A DNA stretch of 64,000 nucleotides from Trueperaceae bacterium. Its GTDB lineage: Bacteria; Deinococcota; Deinococci; Deinococcales; Trueperaceae. The notes below the pieces were generated by a model. The model ran no database searches. It was given only the letters and a program-made list of their open reading frames with translations, and was not told the origin of the DNA. The translations under genes were made by a program, and so were the position numbers. Shown piece after piece: positions 1-8,000 of the stretch (position 1 is the stretch's first letter; the number at the start of each line of letters is the position of its first letter). The stretch lies in contig JAMLIB010000003.1 in NCBI GenBank assembly GCA_023954415.1, positions 62,001-126,000 on the forward strand, in the 5' to 3' direction.

Positions 1-186
1 ACATCACGTGATTCTAGTATCGCGGCGATCTATTTATTAGGAAGGGTCAGCACGCCCCCGTCGATGAGGCTGCGCGAAGACCTCGGCCAGCATATCCGCG
101 GACCGTCCGTCGGACCGCTGGTGGCGACGCCGCAAGAGCGTGCCGCCGGGGGCGGATGGTCACTCAGGTAGGGCGATGGGTGATGA
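1..186. other. left edge, no gene assigned
   Basis: This stretch lies downstream of the minus-strand xylose-type ABC operon. The first ~50 bases are AT-richer than the rest of the window. On the minus strand only short open frames run through it, without a convincing start or ribosome binding site. It may hold the operon's terminator or the 3' end of a further gene, but nothing is called. Confidence 0.3.
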
Positions 187-1392
187 TCAGCCGGCCGCGC
201 CCCGGCGCCTGATCACGACATCGACGAAGATCGACGCGAGCAACACGACGGCGGTCGCGATCAGCTGGATCGCCGCGCTGAGGCCGAGGAGCGCCATGCC
301 GTTGACGATGGCCGCGATGACCACCCCGCCGAGCACGGCGTGCAGCGGGTGGCCGCGCCCACCGAAGAGGCTCGTGCCCCCGATCACGGCCGTCGCGACG
401 ACGTACAGGACGATGGTGCCGCCGTCGAAGCTCGTGGACATGGAGCGTAGGCGCGAGGCGTAGACGATGCCGCCCAGCCCGGCGGTCATGCCGGCGCACG
501 TGAACGCCAGCGTGCGCACCCAGCCGAGCGCGATGCCGGCGCGCCGCGCGGCCTCCGCGTTGCCGCCGATGGCGTAGACGTAGCGCCCGAAGCGCGTACG
601 GGTGAGGACCACCGACCACACGAGCAGGACCGCGAAGACGAGCGGGAGCACGTACGGCATCCCGCGCAGCGAGTACGGGCCGACGCCCCGGTCGGCGTTC
701 GTGAGCAGCGCGATGGCCAGCGCTGCCACCGCTACCGAGAGCACCTTGAGGGCGGTGGTGGCGGGACTCGGCGCCGCGATGCCGGCGGCACGGCGTTGCG
801 CGTCGCTGCCTAGCGTGACGGCGGCGTAGACGATGACGACGGCCGCGGCGAGGACCCAGCCGCCCAGCGGGGCGAGGGTGCCATTCGCGATGGCGTTGAC
901 GGTCGCGTTGGGGATGGGGATGGTGCCGCCCGTGCCGAGGAGGATGATCATCACCCCCTGCCAGCCGAGCAGGCCGGCGAGCGTCACCACGAACGACGGG
1001 AGCCGCAGCCGCGTGATGAGGCTGCCCTGCAGGAACCCGATGGCGCCGGTGGCGACGAGCGCTATCAGGATGGCCGACCACCACGGCCAGCCCGTGCGCA
1101 CCTGGACGAGCTCCGTGACGATGACCCCGCCGATGCCGGCCACGTAGCCGAGCGAGAGGTCGATCTCGCCGAGCAGCAGGACGAAGACCTCGCCCATGCC
1201 GATGAGCATGAAGACGGACGCCTGCACGAAGAGGTTGACTAGGTTGCCGGTCGAGAGGAAGCGGTCGTTGAGCGACTGGAAGATGACGGCGATGACCGCG
1301 ACGCCGATGAGGACGGGCAGCACGTTGGTGCCGCCCGCGCCGGCCACCCGCCGCGGGGTCTCGACCCTGGTCGCGGCGGTGTCCGGCGTCAT
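187..1392 (-). CDS. xylH: sugar ABC transporter permease, XylH/RbsC type
   Basis: Inner-membrane permease of a CUT2-type monosaccharide importer. The 401-aa product has about ten hydrophobic segments and the family's GN-A-ARRAGI motif ("AIGGNAEAARRAGI"), the coupling-loop region that meets the ATPase. The stretch ending "IRRRGAAG" is a short basic cytoplasmic tail. Its start overlaps the stop of the upstream ATPase by 4 nt, so translation is coupled. It is the last gene of the binding protein-ATPase-permease operon. The long soluble-looking region between about residues 190 and 215 is typical of the xylose subgroup rather than ribose permeases. The substrate is inferred from the family; xylose is the best guess, and other pentoses are possible. 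Confidence 0.85.
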   Translation of the reverse strand: MTPDTAATRVETPRRVAGAGGTNVLPVLIGVAVIAVIFQSLNDRFLSTGNLVNLFVQASVFMLIGMGEVFVLLLGEIDLSLGYVAGIGGVIVTELVQVRTGWPWWSAILIALVATGAIGFLQGSLITRLRLPSFVVTLAGLLGWQGVMIILLGTGGTIPIPNATVNAIANGTLAPLGGWVLAAAVVIVYAAVTLGSDAQRRAAGIAAPSPATTALKVLSVAVAALAIALLTNADRGVGPYSLRGMPYVLPLVFAVLLVWSVVLTRTRFGRYVYAIGGNAEAARRAGIALGWVRTLAFTCAGMTAGLGGIVYASRLRSMSTSFDGGTIVLYVVATAVIGGTSLFGGRGHPLHAVLGGVVIAAIVNGMALLGLSAAIQLIATAVVLLASIFVDVVIRRRGAAG

Positions 1393-2198
1393 GCCGCCCT
1401 AGCGTTCCCGGTCGTCATGAGCTCCACGACCGTCTGCACGTCCGTCCCGGAAGCCGGCCCCTCGCTTACGACCTGGCCGAGGCGCATGACGGCGATCCGG
1501 TCGGCCACCGCGAAGACGTCCGTCAGGTTGTGCGAGATGATGACGACCCCGAGCCCCCGCTCGGCCAGGCGCCTGACGAGCTCCAGGACCTGGCGCGTCT
1601 GGGCGACGCCGAGGGCCGCGGTCGGTTCGTCGAGGATCACGAGCTTCGAGTTCCACATGACGGCCTTGGCCACGGCGACCGACTGGCGCTGTCCGCCAGA
1701 GAGGGAGGCGACGGGCAGGCGCACGGACTGGATGGTCGTCACCTGCAGCTCGGCGAGCGTCCGCATGGCCGAGCGCTCCATGGCGTCCTCGTCGAGGAAG
1801 CCGCGCCTCACCGCCTCGCGGCCGAGGAACATGTTCTGGACCACGTCGAGGTTGTCGCATAGGGCCAGGTCCTGGTAGACGACCTCGATGCCGAGGGCGG
1901 CCGCCTCGCGCGGCGTCCGGGGGTGGACGGGGCGGCCTTCCCAGAACATCTGCCCCTCGTCGGGCAGGTGCGTGCCGGCGACGACCTTGACGGTGACGGA
2001 CTTGCCCGCGCCGTTGTCGCCTACCAGGGCCGTCACCGCGGCGCTCGGGACGGTGAGGTCGACGCCGCGCAACGCGTGCACGGCGCCGAAGCTCTTGTGA
2101 ACGCCCGCGAGTCGCATGAGCGGCTCGGCAGCCACCCCCTGAGGCTGCCGAGCCTGTGGCCGAGTCGGCTCGTAGTGCCGAGCACGTGCGTCATTCAC
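1389..2198 (-). CDS. xylG: sugar ABC transporter ATP-binding protein, single-domain XylG type
   Basis: ATPase that powers the neighbouring sugar permease at the cytoplasmic face. Visible motifs are Walker A GDNGAGKS (about residues 60-67), signature LSGGQ (166-170), Walker B VILDEP (187-192) and a switch His in "IISHN". At 269 aa it carries one nucleotide-binding domain, not the tandem pair (~500 aa) of classical RbsA/XylG, so it must act as a homodimer. The assigned start is GTG. A downstream ATG at about residue 28 ("MRLAGVHKSFG") would also give a complete domain, and the first 27 residues look disordered. It lies 55 nt after the binding-protein gene and overlaps the permease by 4 nt. Confidence 0.85.
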   Translation of the reverse strand: MNDARARHYEPTRPQARQPQGVAAEPLMRLAGVHKSFGAVHALRGVDLTVPSAAVTALVGDNGAGKSVTVKVVAGTHLPDEGQMFWEGRPVHPRTPREAAALGIEVVYQDLALCDNLDVVQNMFLGREAVRRGFLDEDAMERSAMRTLAELQVTTIQSVRLPVASLSGGQRQSVAVAKAVMWNSKLVILDEPTAALGVAQTRQVLELVRRLAERGLGVVIISHNLTDVFAVADRIAVMRLGQVVSEGPASGTDVQTVVELMTTGNARAA

Positions 2199-2253
2199 GC
2201 CGCGGTCCCGCTTCCCGCCACGTCGTGGTCGTGCTCCGGGCCACGCCGCGGTC

Positions 2254-3426
2254 CTACTGCCCGATCCCGGCGGCGCCGCACTCGTCGGCGAAGCCGGCGC
2301 AGAGGTCGGCCGCCTTCTGGAAGCCGTCCTTCACGACCGTGGCGGCCATGTTCGCGGGCGTCACCCAGATGGGCGTGAGGAGGACGGACTGCACGTCGGA
2401 GCCGGCCTCCGAGTCCCGCGTGACGCCGTTCACGAGCGTTTCGGGCGGAGTGACCCCGGCGCGCAGGAAGACGGCGAGGGCCGCGGCGGCTTGGGCCTCG
2501 AGGTTGATGGGCTTGTAGACCGTGCCGCACTGGTAGCCGGCGAGGACGTTCTGGAGACCCTGCACCGTGGCATCCTGACCGGTCGTCGGGAAGGTCTTGG
2601 CCGGCACGCCGAGCGTCTTGAGGTACGCGATCACGGCGTTGGCGTTGTCGTCGTTGGGGGTCACGACCGCGTTGATGTCGGAGTGCGCCGTGTACTGGCC
2701 CTCGAACGTGGTGCGGGCCTGCGCCGGGTCCCACGTGCCGGCCGGCTCGCCGACGAGCGTGTAAGTGCCTGCGCTGACGAGCGGGTCGATGACGGAGTGG
2801 TAGCCCTGCGCGAAGAGCGTGGCGTTGTTGTCCGTCGGCGCGCCGTTCATGATCAGGACGTGCGGGTCGGAGACGTTCCAGGCCTGCACGCACGAGACGA
2901 ACCCGTCGCCGATGAGCTTGCCGACCTGGACGTTGTCGAAGCTCACGTAGTAGGCGCGCGACCCGCCGAGCGTGAGGCGGTCGTAGTCGATGACCTTCAC
3001 CCCGTGGTCGAGCGCGTACTGCTCGATCGAGGCGCCGACGCCCGAGGAGATGGGGTCGACGAGGAGCACGGTGGCGCCCTGGGTGATGGCGGCCTGCGCC
3101 TGCGTGAGCTGAGTCGACTCGCTGCCTTGGGCGTTCGTGACGATCACGTCCGCGTCAGGCACGCCCGCCGCGTGGAACGCCTGCTTGAGGAACGGCTCGT
3201 CGAACGCCGTGTACCTCGCCGAGGTCGTCGTCTCGGGCAGGAGCACGCCGATCTTCCCCTGGCCCTGCGCCGCCAACCCGGTGAGGGCTTGCATGGCGGA
3301 GAAGTCGCTGGTGAACGAATCTACCGCTAGCGACGAAGCGTCTTGTGCCCAGGCGAGGCTACCAAGGACCAGGCCGAGCAGCGCCAGGCGGGCGAGCCGC
3401 CACGATGACAGCATGCTTACTTGCAT
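2254..3426 (-). CDS. xylF: sugar ABC transporter substrate-binding protein, XylF type
   Basis: Periplasmic binding protein that captures a monosaccharide for the XylG/XylH importer. The product (390 aa) begins with a signal peptide: Arg-containing n-region, hydrophobic core, cleavage after "SLAWA" before Gln-Asp. Family features include "VIDYDRL", "NGAPTDNNA" and "TTGQDAT", which are typical of D-xylose-binding XylF proteins. There are two Met choices 12 nt apart, and the first has a weak GGGAG upstream. It is the promoter-proximal gene of the operon. No xylose repressor, isomerase or kinase lies in the window, so the sugar is an inference from family similarity. Confidence 0.85.
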   Translation of the reverse strand: MQVSMLSSWRLARLALLGLVLGSLAWAQDASSLAVDSFTSDFSAMQALTGLAAQGQGKIGVLLPETTTSARYTAFDEPFLKQAFHAAGVPDADVIVTNAQGSESTQLTQAQAAITQGATVLLVDPISSGVGASIEQYALDHGVKVIDYDRLTLGGSRAYYVSFDNVQVGKLIGDGFVSCVQAWNVSDPHVLIMNGAPTDNNATLFAQGYHSVIDPLVSAGTYTLVGEPAGTWDPAQARTTFEGQYTAHSDINAVVTPNDDNANAVIAYLKTLGVPAKTFPTTGQDATVQGLQNVLAGYQCGTVYKPINLEAQAAAALAVFLRAGVTPPETLVNGVTRDSEAGSDVQSVLLTPIWVTPANMAATVVKDGFQKAADLCAGFADECGAAGIGQ

Positions 3427-3653
3427 GATCGCCGGCTTTCTCCCTGACGGACCACGTCATCGGGGCCCCGGCCGGTGTCGGCTTCAGTGCTTCGGTGGGT
3501 GCGGCGGGCTGCTGGCTAGGCCAGGGTCCGCTGCCTTGGAGCGACGGCACTGGCAGCGCGCCTGTCGGGCGTGGCCGCCCGCCATCAGGGCGACGAGGCG
3601 GCACGACCCGAAGCGCCTGTCAGCGTAGCGCCGCCGGTCGGCGAGAGGGTGCC
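3427..3653. other. intergenic region upstream of the sugar ABC operon
   Basis: This 227-bp gap sits between the stop of the acetyltransferase gene and the start of xylF, both on the minus strand. It should hold the promoter of the importer operon. A GGGAG element lies about 13 nt before the xylF start. No clear -35/-10 pair or strong palindrome is visible. Confidence 0.35.
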
Positions 3654-4175
3654 TCAACCGTCACTGCGGGGCGCGAGGTCGTACGTCAACCAGGGCGTGC
3701 GCGTGGCTACCCGGTCGTACACGGCGCGCGCACGGTAGTTGTCGTCCGCGGTGATCCAGCGCACGACGGTCCAACCGCGGTGGCGCGCCTCGTCGCGCAG
3801 GGCCCCGAAGAGCGCCTGCGCTGCGCCGCTGCCGCGGGCCGCGGGCGCGACGAACAGGTCGTCGAGGTAACCGCCCTTCGACGCGTCGAGGGGGCGGGCG
3901 AACTCGCGGAAGTGCGCGAGGCCGACGGGCTTCCCGCCGGCGTCCAGGGCGAGGAGGCACTCGACCTCGCTCGCCGGGTCGAGGATCCAGCCCCAGACCC
4001 GGTCGCGCATCTCCTGCGTCTGGGCTTTGCGGTAGAAGTCCGCGTAACCCGCGTACAGCGCGTCCCAGGCCGCGCGGTGCTCGGCGGAGGGGCGCACGAC
4101 GCTCGCGCTCGAGCCGCTCGCCCGCTCCCGGACCCGCGCGGCGGGTCCGCCACCAGCCGGGCCCGGGGCGCTCAT
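3654..4175 (-). CDS. GNAT family N-acetyltransferase
   Basis: Cytoplasmic acetyl-CoA-dependent acetyltransferase, 173 aa from the ATG at 4175. The GNAT core is clear: "GLAHFREF" strand, "YLDDLFVAPAARGSGAAQAL" with the acetyl-CoA pyrophosphate loop (R/Q-x-x-G-x-G/A variant "RGSGAA"), and "NYRARAVYDRV" near the C terminus. The first ~25 residues are Ala/Gly/Arg-rich and probably disordered. The start overlaps the stop of the upstream D-threonine aldolase-like gene by 4 nt (ATGA), so the two are translated together. That suggests the acetyltransferase acts on an amino acid or its product in the same pathway. The substrate is unknown. Confidence 0.75.
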   Translation of the reverse strand: MSAPGPAGGGPAARVRERASGSSASVVRPSAEHRAAWDALYAGYADFYRKAQTQEMRDRVWGWILDPASEVECLLALDAGGKPVGLAHFREFARPLDASKGGYLDDLFVAPAARGSGAAQALFGALRDEARHRGWTVVRWITADDNYRARAVYDRVATRTPWLTYDLAPRSDG

Positions 4176-5263
4176 CGCGTCTTCCCCCGCGCCGCGACCG
4201 GCAGCACGGCGCACACCACGCCGCCGCGGTGCGCGTACACCTCGTCGTGCAGGTTGGACACCGGGCACACGTGGTTCGGCACCACCCTCAGGCGCTCGCC
4301 CACGACCGGCTTGTCGGCGCAGGCCGAGAAGTCGACGGCCCCGTGCTCCTCGGAGAGCTGCCACACGACGGCCCCTGGGTACTCGAGGACGTGGCCGTAG
4401 CCGCCGGCCGGGTCGCCGCGGAAGAGGTCGCTCGTGAGGGTCTTGGAGCCGGCGTCTATCACGCCGCGCTCGGCCGTCGGCTTGCTCACCAGCGTCACGT
4501 GGACGTGCAGGGCGCAATCTTCCAGCGTGGCCGAGCCGGCGGCGACGCTGTTGCGATCGTTGTAGACGTAAGTGCCCGCGCGGTGCTCCGTCGCCACGCC
4601 CGGCACGTGCGACCGCCACACGCCCGGCGTGCCGCCTACGGATACGACCCGCAGTTCGAGGCCCGCCTCCCCGAGCAGCTCGCGGGTCCGAGTCACGAAG
4701 CCAGGCACCACGTCGGAGTTGGGGTACGTGAGGAGGCCGAGGAACTCGACGTTCGGCCGGCCGGCGGCGGAGCGCGCCAGCGCGACGGCCTCCTCCGGCG
4801 TCACGACGCCCTGGCGCCTCTTGCCGCACTCGAACTCGACGAGCACGCCGATCGTGCGCCCCGCGAGCGCGGCAGCAGCGGCGACGGCGTCCAAGGCGAC
4901 CTCGTTGTCCACCGCCACCCGCACGGTCGCCATGCTCGCCACTTGTGCCAGGCGCCGCACCTTGTCGGCGCCCATCACGTCGTAGGTGACGAGGATGTCG
5001 TCCAGCCCGGCCGCGGCCATGACCTCCGCCTCGCCGACGCTCTGCACGGTTATGCCGCGCGCGCCCGCCTCGACCTGCCAGCGCGCGAGGAGCGGGAGCT
5101 TGTGCGTCTTGATGTGGGGGCGGTTGGCTATCCCGTGCGCGTCGAGGTACTCCTGCAGGCGCCGGATGTTGCGCTCCACCACGTCGAGGTCGACGACCAG
5201 GCACGGGGTGTCGAGCGTCTCGATGCGCACGGCGGTCGGCATGGTTGATGCAGAGGGGCTCAT
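4172..5263 (-). CDS. D-threonine aldolase / D-serine dehydratase-like PLP enzyme (alanine racemase N-domain)
   Basis: PLP enzyme of the DSD1/D-threonine aldolase fold, expected to cleave or dehydrate a beta-hydroxy-D-amino acid in the cytoplasm. It has a TIM-barrel N-domain with the PLP-lysine motif PHIKTHK (about residues 49-55). The C-terminal beta-domain carries the metal-ligand motif H-x-C in "PNHVCPVSNLHDEV". Length is 363 aa, normal for the family. The start at 5263 is chosen because a strong AAGGAGGA lies 5-8 nt upstream and the family N terminus ("TLDTPCLVVDLDVVERNI") follows. A 40-residue upstream extension in the same frame has no such support. It is coupled to the GNAT gene downstream. 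Aldolase and dehydratase activities cannot be told apart here. Confidence 0.8.
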   Translation of the reverse strand: MSPSASTMPTAVRIETLDTPCLVVDLDVVERNIRRLQEYLDAHGIANRPHIKTHKLPLLARWQVEAGARGITVQSVGEAEVMAAAGLDDILVTYDVMGADKVRRLAQVASMATVRVAVDNEVALDAVAAAAALAGRTIGVLVEFECGKRRQGVVTPEEAVALARSAAGRPNVEFLGLLTYPNSDVVPGFVTRTRELLGEAGLELRVVSVGGTPGVWRSHVPGVATEHRAGTYVYNDRNSVAAGSATLEDCALHVHVTLVSKPTAERGVIDAGSKTLTSDLFRGDPAGGYGHVLEYPGAVVWQLSEEHGAVDFSACADKPVVGERLRVVPNHVCPVSNLHDEVYAHRGGVVCAVLPVAARGKTR

Positions 5264-5310
5264 GTTCCTCCTTGGCCACCCAAGCGTACGCCGCGCAGGT
5301 CCGCGCCTGC

Positions 5311-6318
5311 TTAACCCCGAGCCAGCCGCTCGCCTGCCGTGACGGCGAAGGGGAGCCTGTTCCCCGGCGTCGGCATAGGGCACGTGGCGTACGGCGTATG
5401 CGCGCAGGGCGGGTGGTTGGCCCGGTTGAAGTCGAGGGTCACGCGGCCGTCGGTGGGCGCGCCCGTCGTCAGGAACCGCCCGCCCGAGTACGTTGCGCGG
5501 CGCTCACGTTCGTCATGGTGGCCGCGCGGGTCTTCGGCCGCAACGCCCTCGCCGGCTGCGCGTCCGTCCGCCGCTTCCTCGGCCGCGCCCAGGTCCTCGT
5601 TGCTCGCGTCGCGGAAGTTGATGAAGAGGCGCCCCTCTCCGGCTTCCGTCGCCAGCAGCGTCCAGCTCGTGCCTGCATGTACGAAGCGGACCCGCCCCGC
5701 CACGCGGTGCATGCTCACCTGGCCGATGACGTTGCTGACCGGCACCTCCTCCTCCGCCTCGGGCGGGAGGAACTCCGCCTCGATCACCCATTCCGGCGCC
5801 GGGTCAAACCAGGCGAGGTCGCGCTCGACGCTCCTCCGTTCGGCCGCGACGGGATCGTGCACCCGGACGCCCCAGAGGTCGCCGCGCCTCACGACACTGA
5901 CGCGCGCGGGTCGCCGACCGGCGGTCGACGTGGCGGCGCTCGCCGCGTGTGGGCTCGGCGGCGGTAGGTCGTCGGCGACGAAGGCCACGTCGCCGTCCGC
6001 CGTGAACTGCCCGGTGAACGGCTCCCCGCCGAGGAGCAGGGAGGCCCCCGCCGCCGGTACGAGCGTCGCGCGCTCGCCGGCGACGTTCACGCGAGCCACC
6101 TCGGTCGGGAAGCGCTCGGCCAGCCTGACCGCGCTCCCCTCCGCGCTGCCGATGGTGTTCTCGCCCTCCTCCAACCACTCCAGGCACGTGATCGACCACC
6201 AGCCGTGAGGCCCGACGAGGCTCGCAGCACGCTGCTCGCGCCAGGCCATGAGACCGTCCAGCCAGGCTGTCGTCGCGGGGTCGCCGTCGGGGAGAGACCG
6301 TCCAGGTTCGCTCATCAC
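5311..6318 (-). CDS. DUF1684 domain protein
   Basis: Protein of unknown function, 335 aa. The C-terminal half carries the conserved DUF1684 signature: "YSGGRFLTTGAP" followed by "VTLDFNRANHPPCAHTP" and "CPMPTPGNRLPFAVTAGER". The N-terminal part begins with "WREQRAASLVGPHGWWSITCLEWLEEGENTIGS"-like features typical of the family. An insertion of about 45 charged residues (around 230-275, Glu/Asp/Arg/Ala-rich) interrupts the domain and is probably a loop. A TAGAAT box (6325-6330, minus strand) lies 6 nt before the GTG start, so a leaderless transcript is likely. There is no signal peptide. Function is not known for the family. Confidence 0.75.
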   Translation of the reverse strand: MMSEPGRSLPDGDPATTAWLDGLMAWREQRAASLVGPHGWWSITCLEWLEEGENTIGSAEGSAVRLAERFPTEVARVNVAGERATLVPAAGASLLLGGEPFTGQFTADGDVAFVADDLPPPSPHAASAATSTAGRRPARVSVVRRGDLWGVRVHDPVAAERRSVERDLAWFDPAPEWVIEAEFLPPEAEEEVPVSNVIGQVSMHRVAGRVRFVHAGTSWTLLATEAGEGRLFINFRDASNEDLGAAEEAADGRAAGEGVAAEDPRGHHDERERRATYSGGRFLTTGAPTDGRVTLDFNRANHPPCAHTPYATCPMPTPGNRLPFAVTAGERLARG

Positions 6319-6584
6319 CCGTCGATTCTAGGCTCGCGCCGGGGTGGCGCGCGTCTCGCGCCTACGACCATGTAGGTGAAGGCCGCCTCCTGCTTCGAGG
6401 CGGCAGACGAGCGCGTCTCGCGCCTAGGGCCGTGGGGCGAGGGCCGGACTAGCGGCGTGGCTACCGGTCCGGCGCCCGCTCATTCCCATCGCCGTCCGTT
6501 CGGGGTTACCCTATGCCGGAAGTCCGGCGGTGGGGCCGCGCGTGACACTCGAGCAGTACCGGCACGCGACTTCATTACCGCACG
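6319..6584. repeat. divergent intergenic region with a 16-bp direct repeat and a hairpin
   Basis: This 266-bp gap separates DUF1684 (minus) and the MFS gene (plus). It contains a perfect 16-bp direct repeat, GCGCGTCTCGCGCCTA, at 6349-6364 and 6411-6426. Between the copies is a perfect hairpin with 8-bp arms (GCCGCCTC/GAGGCGGC, 6382-6404, 7-nt loop). Neither gene ends here, so the hairpin is not an obvious terminator. It could be a regulator site or a small RNA. No ribosome binding site is visible before the MFS start. Confidence 0.45.
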
Positions 6585-7844
6585 ATGCGACCATCTCGTT
6601 CGTTCCTCTACCAATGTCTCGCCTCGAGCTTCGTGACGGCGGCCTCCAGCATGGTGGCCGTCATGACGCCCCTCTACGCCGTCAGCCTGGGCGTCGAGGC
6701 GCAGTGGCTCGGGCTCCTCATGGCGTTGCCGGGGATCATCCCGGTCCTGCTGGCGCTGCAGGTCGGACGGTGGGTCGACTCCATCGGCGTGGCCAGGTCG
6801 TTCTTCCTCGGCATCGCGGGCCTGCTCCTCTCGCCCCTGACGGTGATCGTGTTCCCCGGGATCGCCGCGCTCGCGGCTGCCAGGGTCCTGCTCGGCCTCT
6901 TCGTGCTCGTCTTCACGCTCGCGTCGCAGTCGCTCGTGGCATCGCTCACCAACGGCAAGTCGCACGAGAGCAACTTCGGCGTCCAGTCCACCTGGCTGGC
7001 CGGCGGGCGGATGGTCGGCCCCATCCTGGTCGGCACCATCATCGACGGCGCCGGTTACCGCATCAGCTTCGCGGCCGTCTTCGCCATGGTGCTGGTAGCG
7101 GCGGTCCTCGCCTATGAGGTGGCTAGGGCAGCGCCGCGAGCGTCCGGTGGGCGCCTCCGCCCGAGCCCGCTGCGCAAGGGCGCGGTCAGCTCGACGCTGC
7201 GCAACGTCGGGTTGCAGATGGCCGTGCTCACGAGCGCCGGCGTCTTCCTCGCCCTGACGATGCGGGAGGCGTTCCTCCCCGTGATGCTCGAGGGGATGGG
7301 CATGTCCGCCACGGTCATCGGCTCGCTCGTCAGCCTCGGCTCGCTCACCTCGGTGTTGATCAGGCCGGCCATGCCCGCGGTCATCCGGCTGCTCGGCGGC
7401 GCCGGCAACGCGCTCGTCACCTCCATGGTCGCCGTGGCCGTTGGCGTCGGCCTACTCTCGTTGGCGCAGAGCGTGGCCGGCTTCGCGGCCCTGGCCGTCA
7501 CGGTCGGCCTCGGCACGGGCATCGCCTTCCCTCTGAGCATCGTGTCGGTGGCGTCGCACGTGCCGCTGCGCGACCGCGGCGTCGCCCTCAGCCTGCGCCT
7601 CTCGTTCAACAGCACGGTGGAGATCTTCGGTCCGATGCTGAGCGGGGTCGTCGTGGCCGCGACGTCCTTCCGCTTCGGCTTCGCCGCGGCCGGTGTGACG
7701 CTGGGGTGCATAACGCTCGTGTCTCTGGCGATCGTGAAGCGCTTCAACGCCGGCGCCATCCTAGGCGAGGGCGCCGGCACCGAGCGGGCCGGGCCGCAGC
7801 CCGAGCCCGAGCGGGGTGGGGCGGTGGGAGCGGCCGAGGATTGA
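6585..7844 (+). CDS. MFS transporter
   Basis: Inner-membrane major facilitator superfamily carrier, 419 aa, with about twelve hydrophobic helices in two halves. The first helix starts directly after "MRPSRSFLYQ". The loop between helices 2 and 3 carries a G-x-x-x-D-R/K-like element ("QVGRWVDSIGVARSFF"). The second half begins after the basic central loop (about residues 180-205). The C-terminal ~25 residues are Gly/Glu/Pro-rich and probably cytoplasmic. The gene stands alone between a divergent DUF1684 gene and a convergent tldE. Its substrate cannot be named; the family members most like it are usually annotated as drug or metabolite exporters. Confidence 0.8.
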   Translation: MRPSRSFLYQCLASSFVTAASSMVAVMTPLYAVSLGVEAQWLGLLMALPGIIPVLLALQVGRWVDSIGVARSFFLGIAGLLLSPLTVIVFPGIAALAAARVLLGLFVLVFTLASQSLVASLTNGKSHESNFGVQSTWLAGGRMVGPILVGTIIDGAGYRISFAAVFAMVLVAAVLAYEVARAAPRASGGRLRPSPLRKGAVSSTLRNVGLQMAVLTSAGVFLALTMREAFLPVMLEGMGMSATVIGSLVSLGSLTSVLIRPAMPAVIRLLGGAGNALVTSMVAVAVGVGLLSLAQSVAGFAALAVTVGLGTGIAFPLSIVSVASHVPLRDRGVALSLRLSFNSTVEIFGPMLSGVVVAATSFRFGFAAAGVTLGCITLVSLAIVKRFNAGAILGEGAGTERAGPQPEPERGGAVGAAED

Positions 7845-7852
7845 CCGGCCGC

Positions 7853-8000
7853 GAGATCTTCGGTTTCTGGCGGGGCGTTAGCCGCCTGCGAAGTACTCGG
7901 CTTCCGACGGGGCGTCAGCTTCCCGCGGAGCATTCGGTTTCTGGCGGGGCGTTAGCCTCCCGCGGAGCATTCAGCTTCTGGCGGGGCGTTAGCCGCCCGC
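7853..8000. repeat. four tandem 37-bp degenerate repeats overlapping the 3' end of tldE
   Basis: Four head-to-tail units of exactly 37 bp lie at 7853-7889, 7890-7926, 7927-7963 and 7964-8000. All share the core TTCTGGCGGGGCGTTAGC or a near match. The last unit contains the stop codon and the last three codons of tldE (minus strand). The others fill the gap up to the MFS stop. The period is not a multiple of three and there is no poly-T tract. The array looks like serial duplication of the gene's 3' end with later drift. Confidence 0.85.

Noticed and set aside
3654-5279. single 541-codon frame covering the acetyltransferase and the aldolase-like gene
   Set aside because: Only its last 173 codons encode a recognisable protein (GNAT). 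The rest is out of frame with the D-threonine aldolase-like gene, which has its own strong ribosome binding site.
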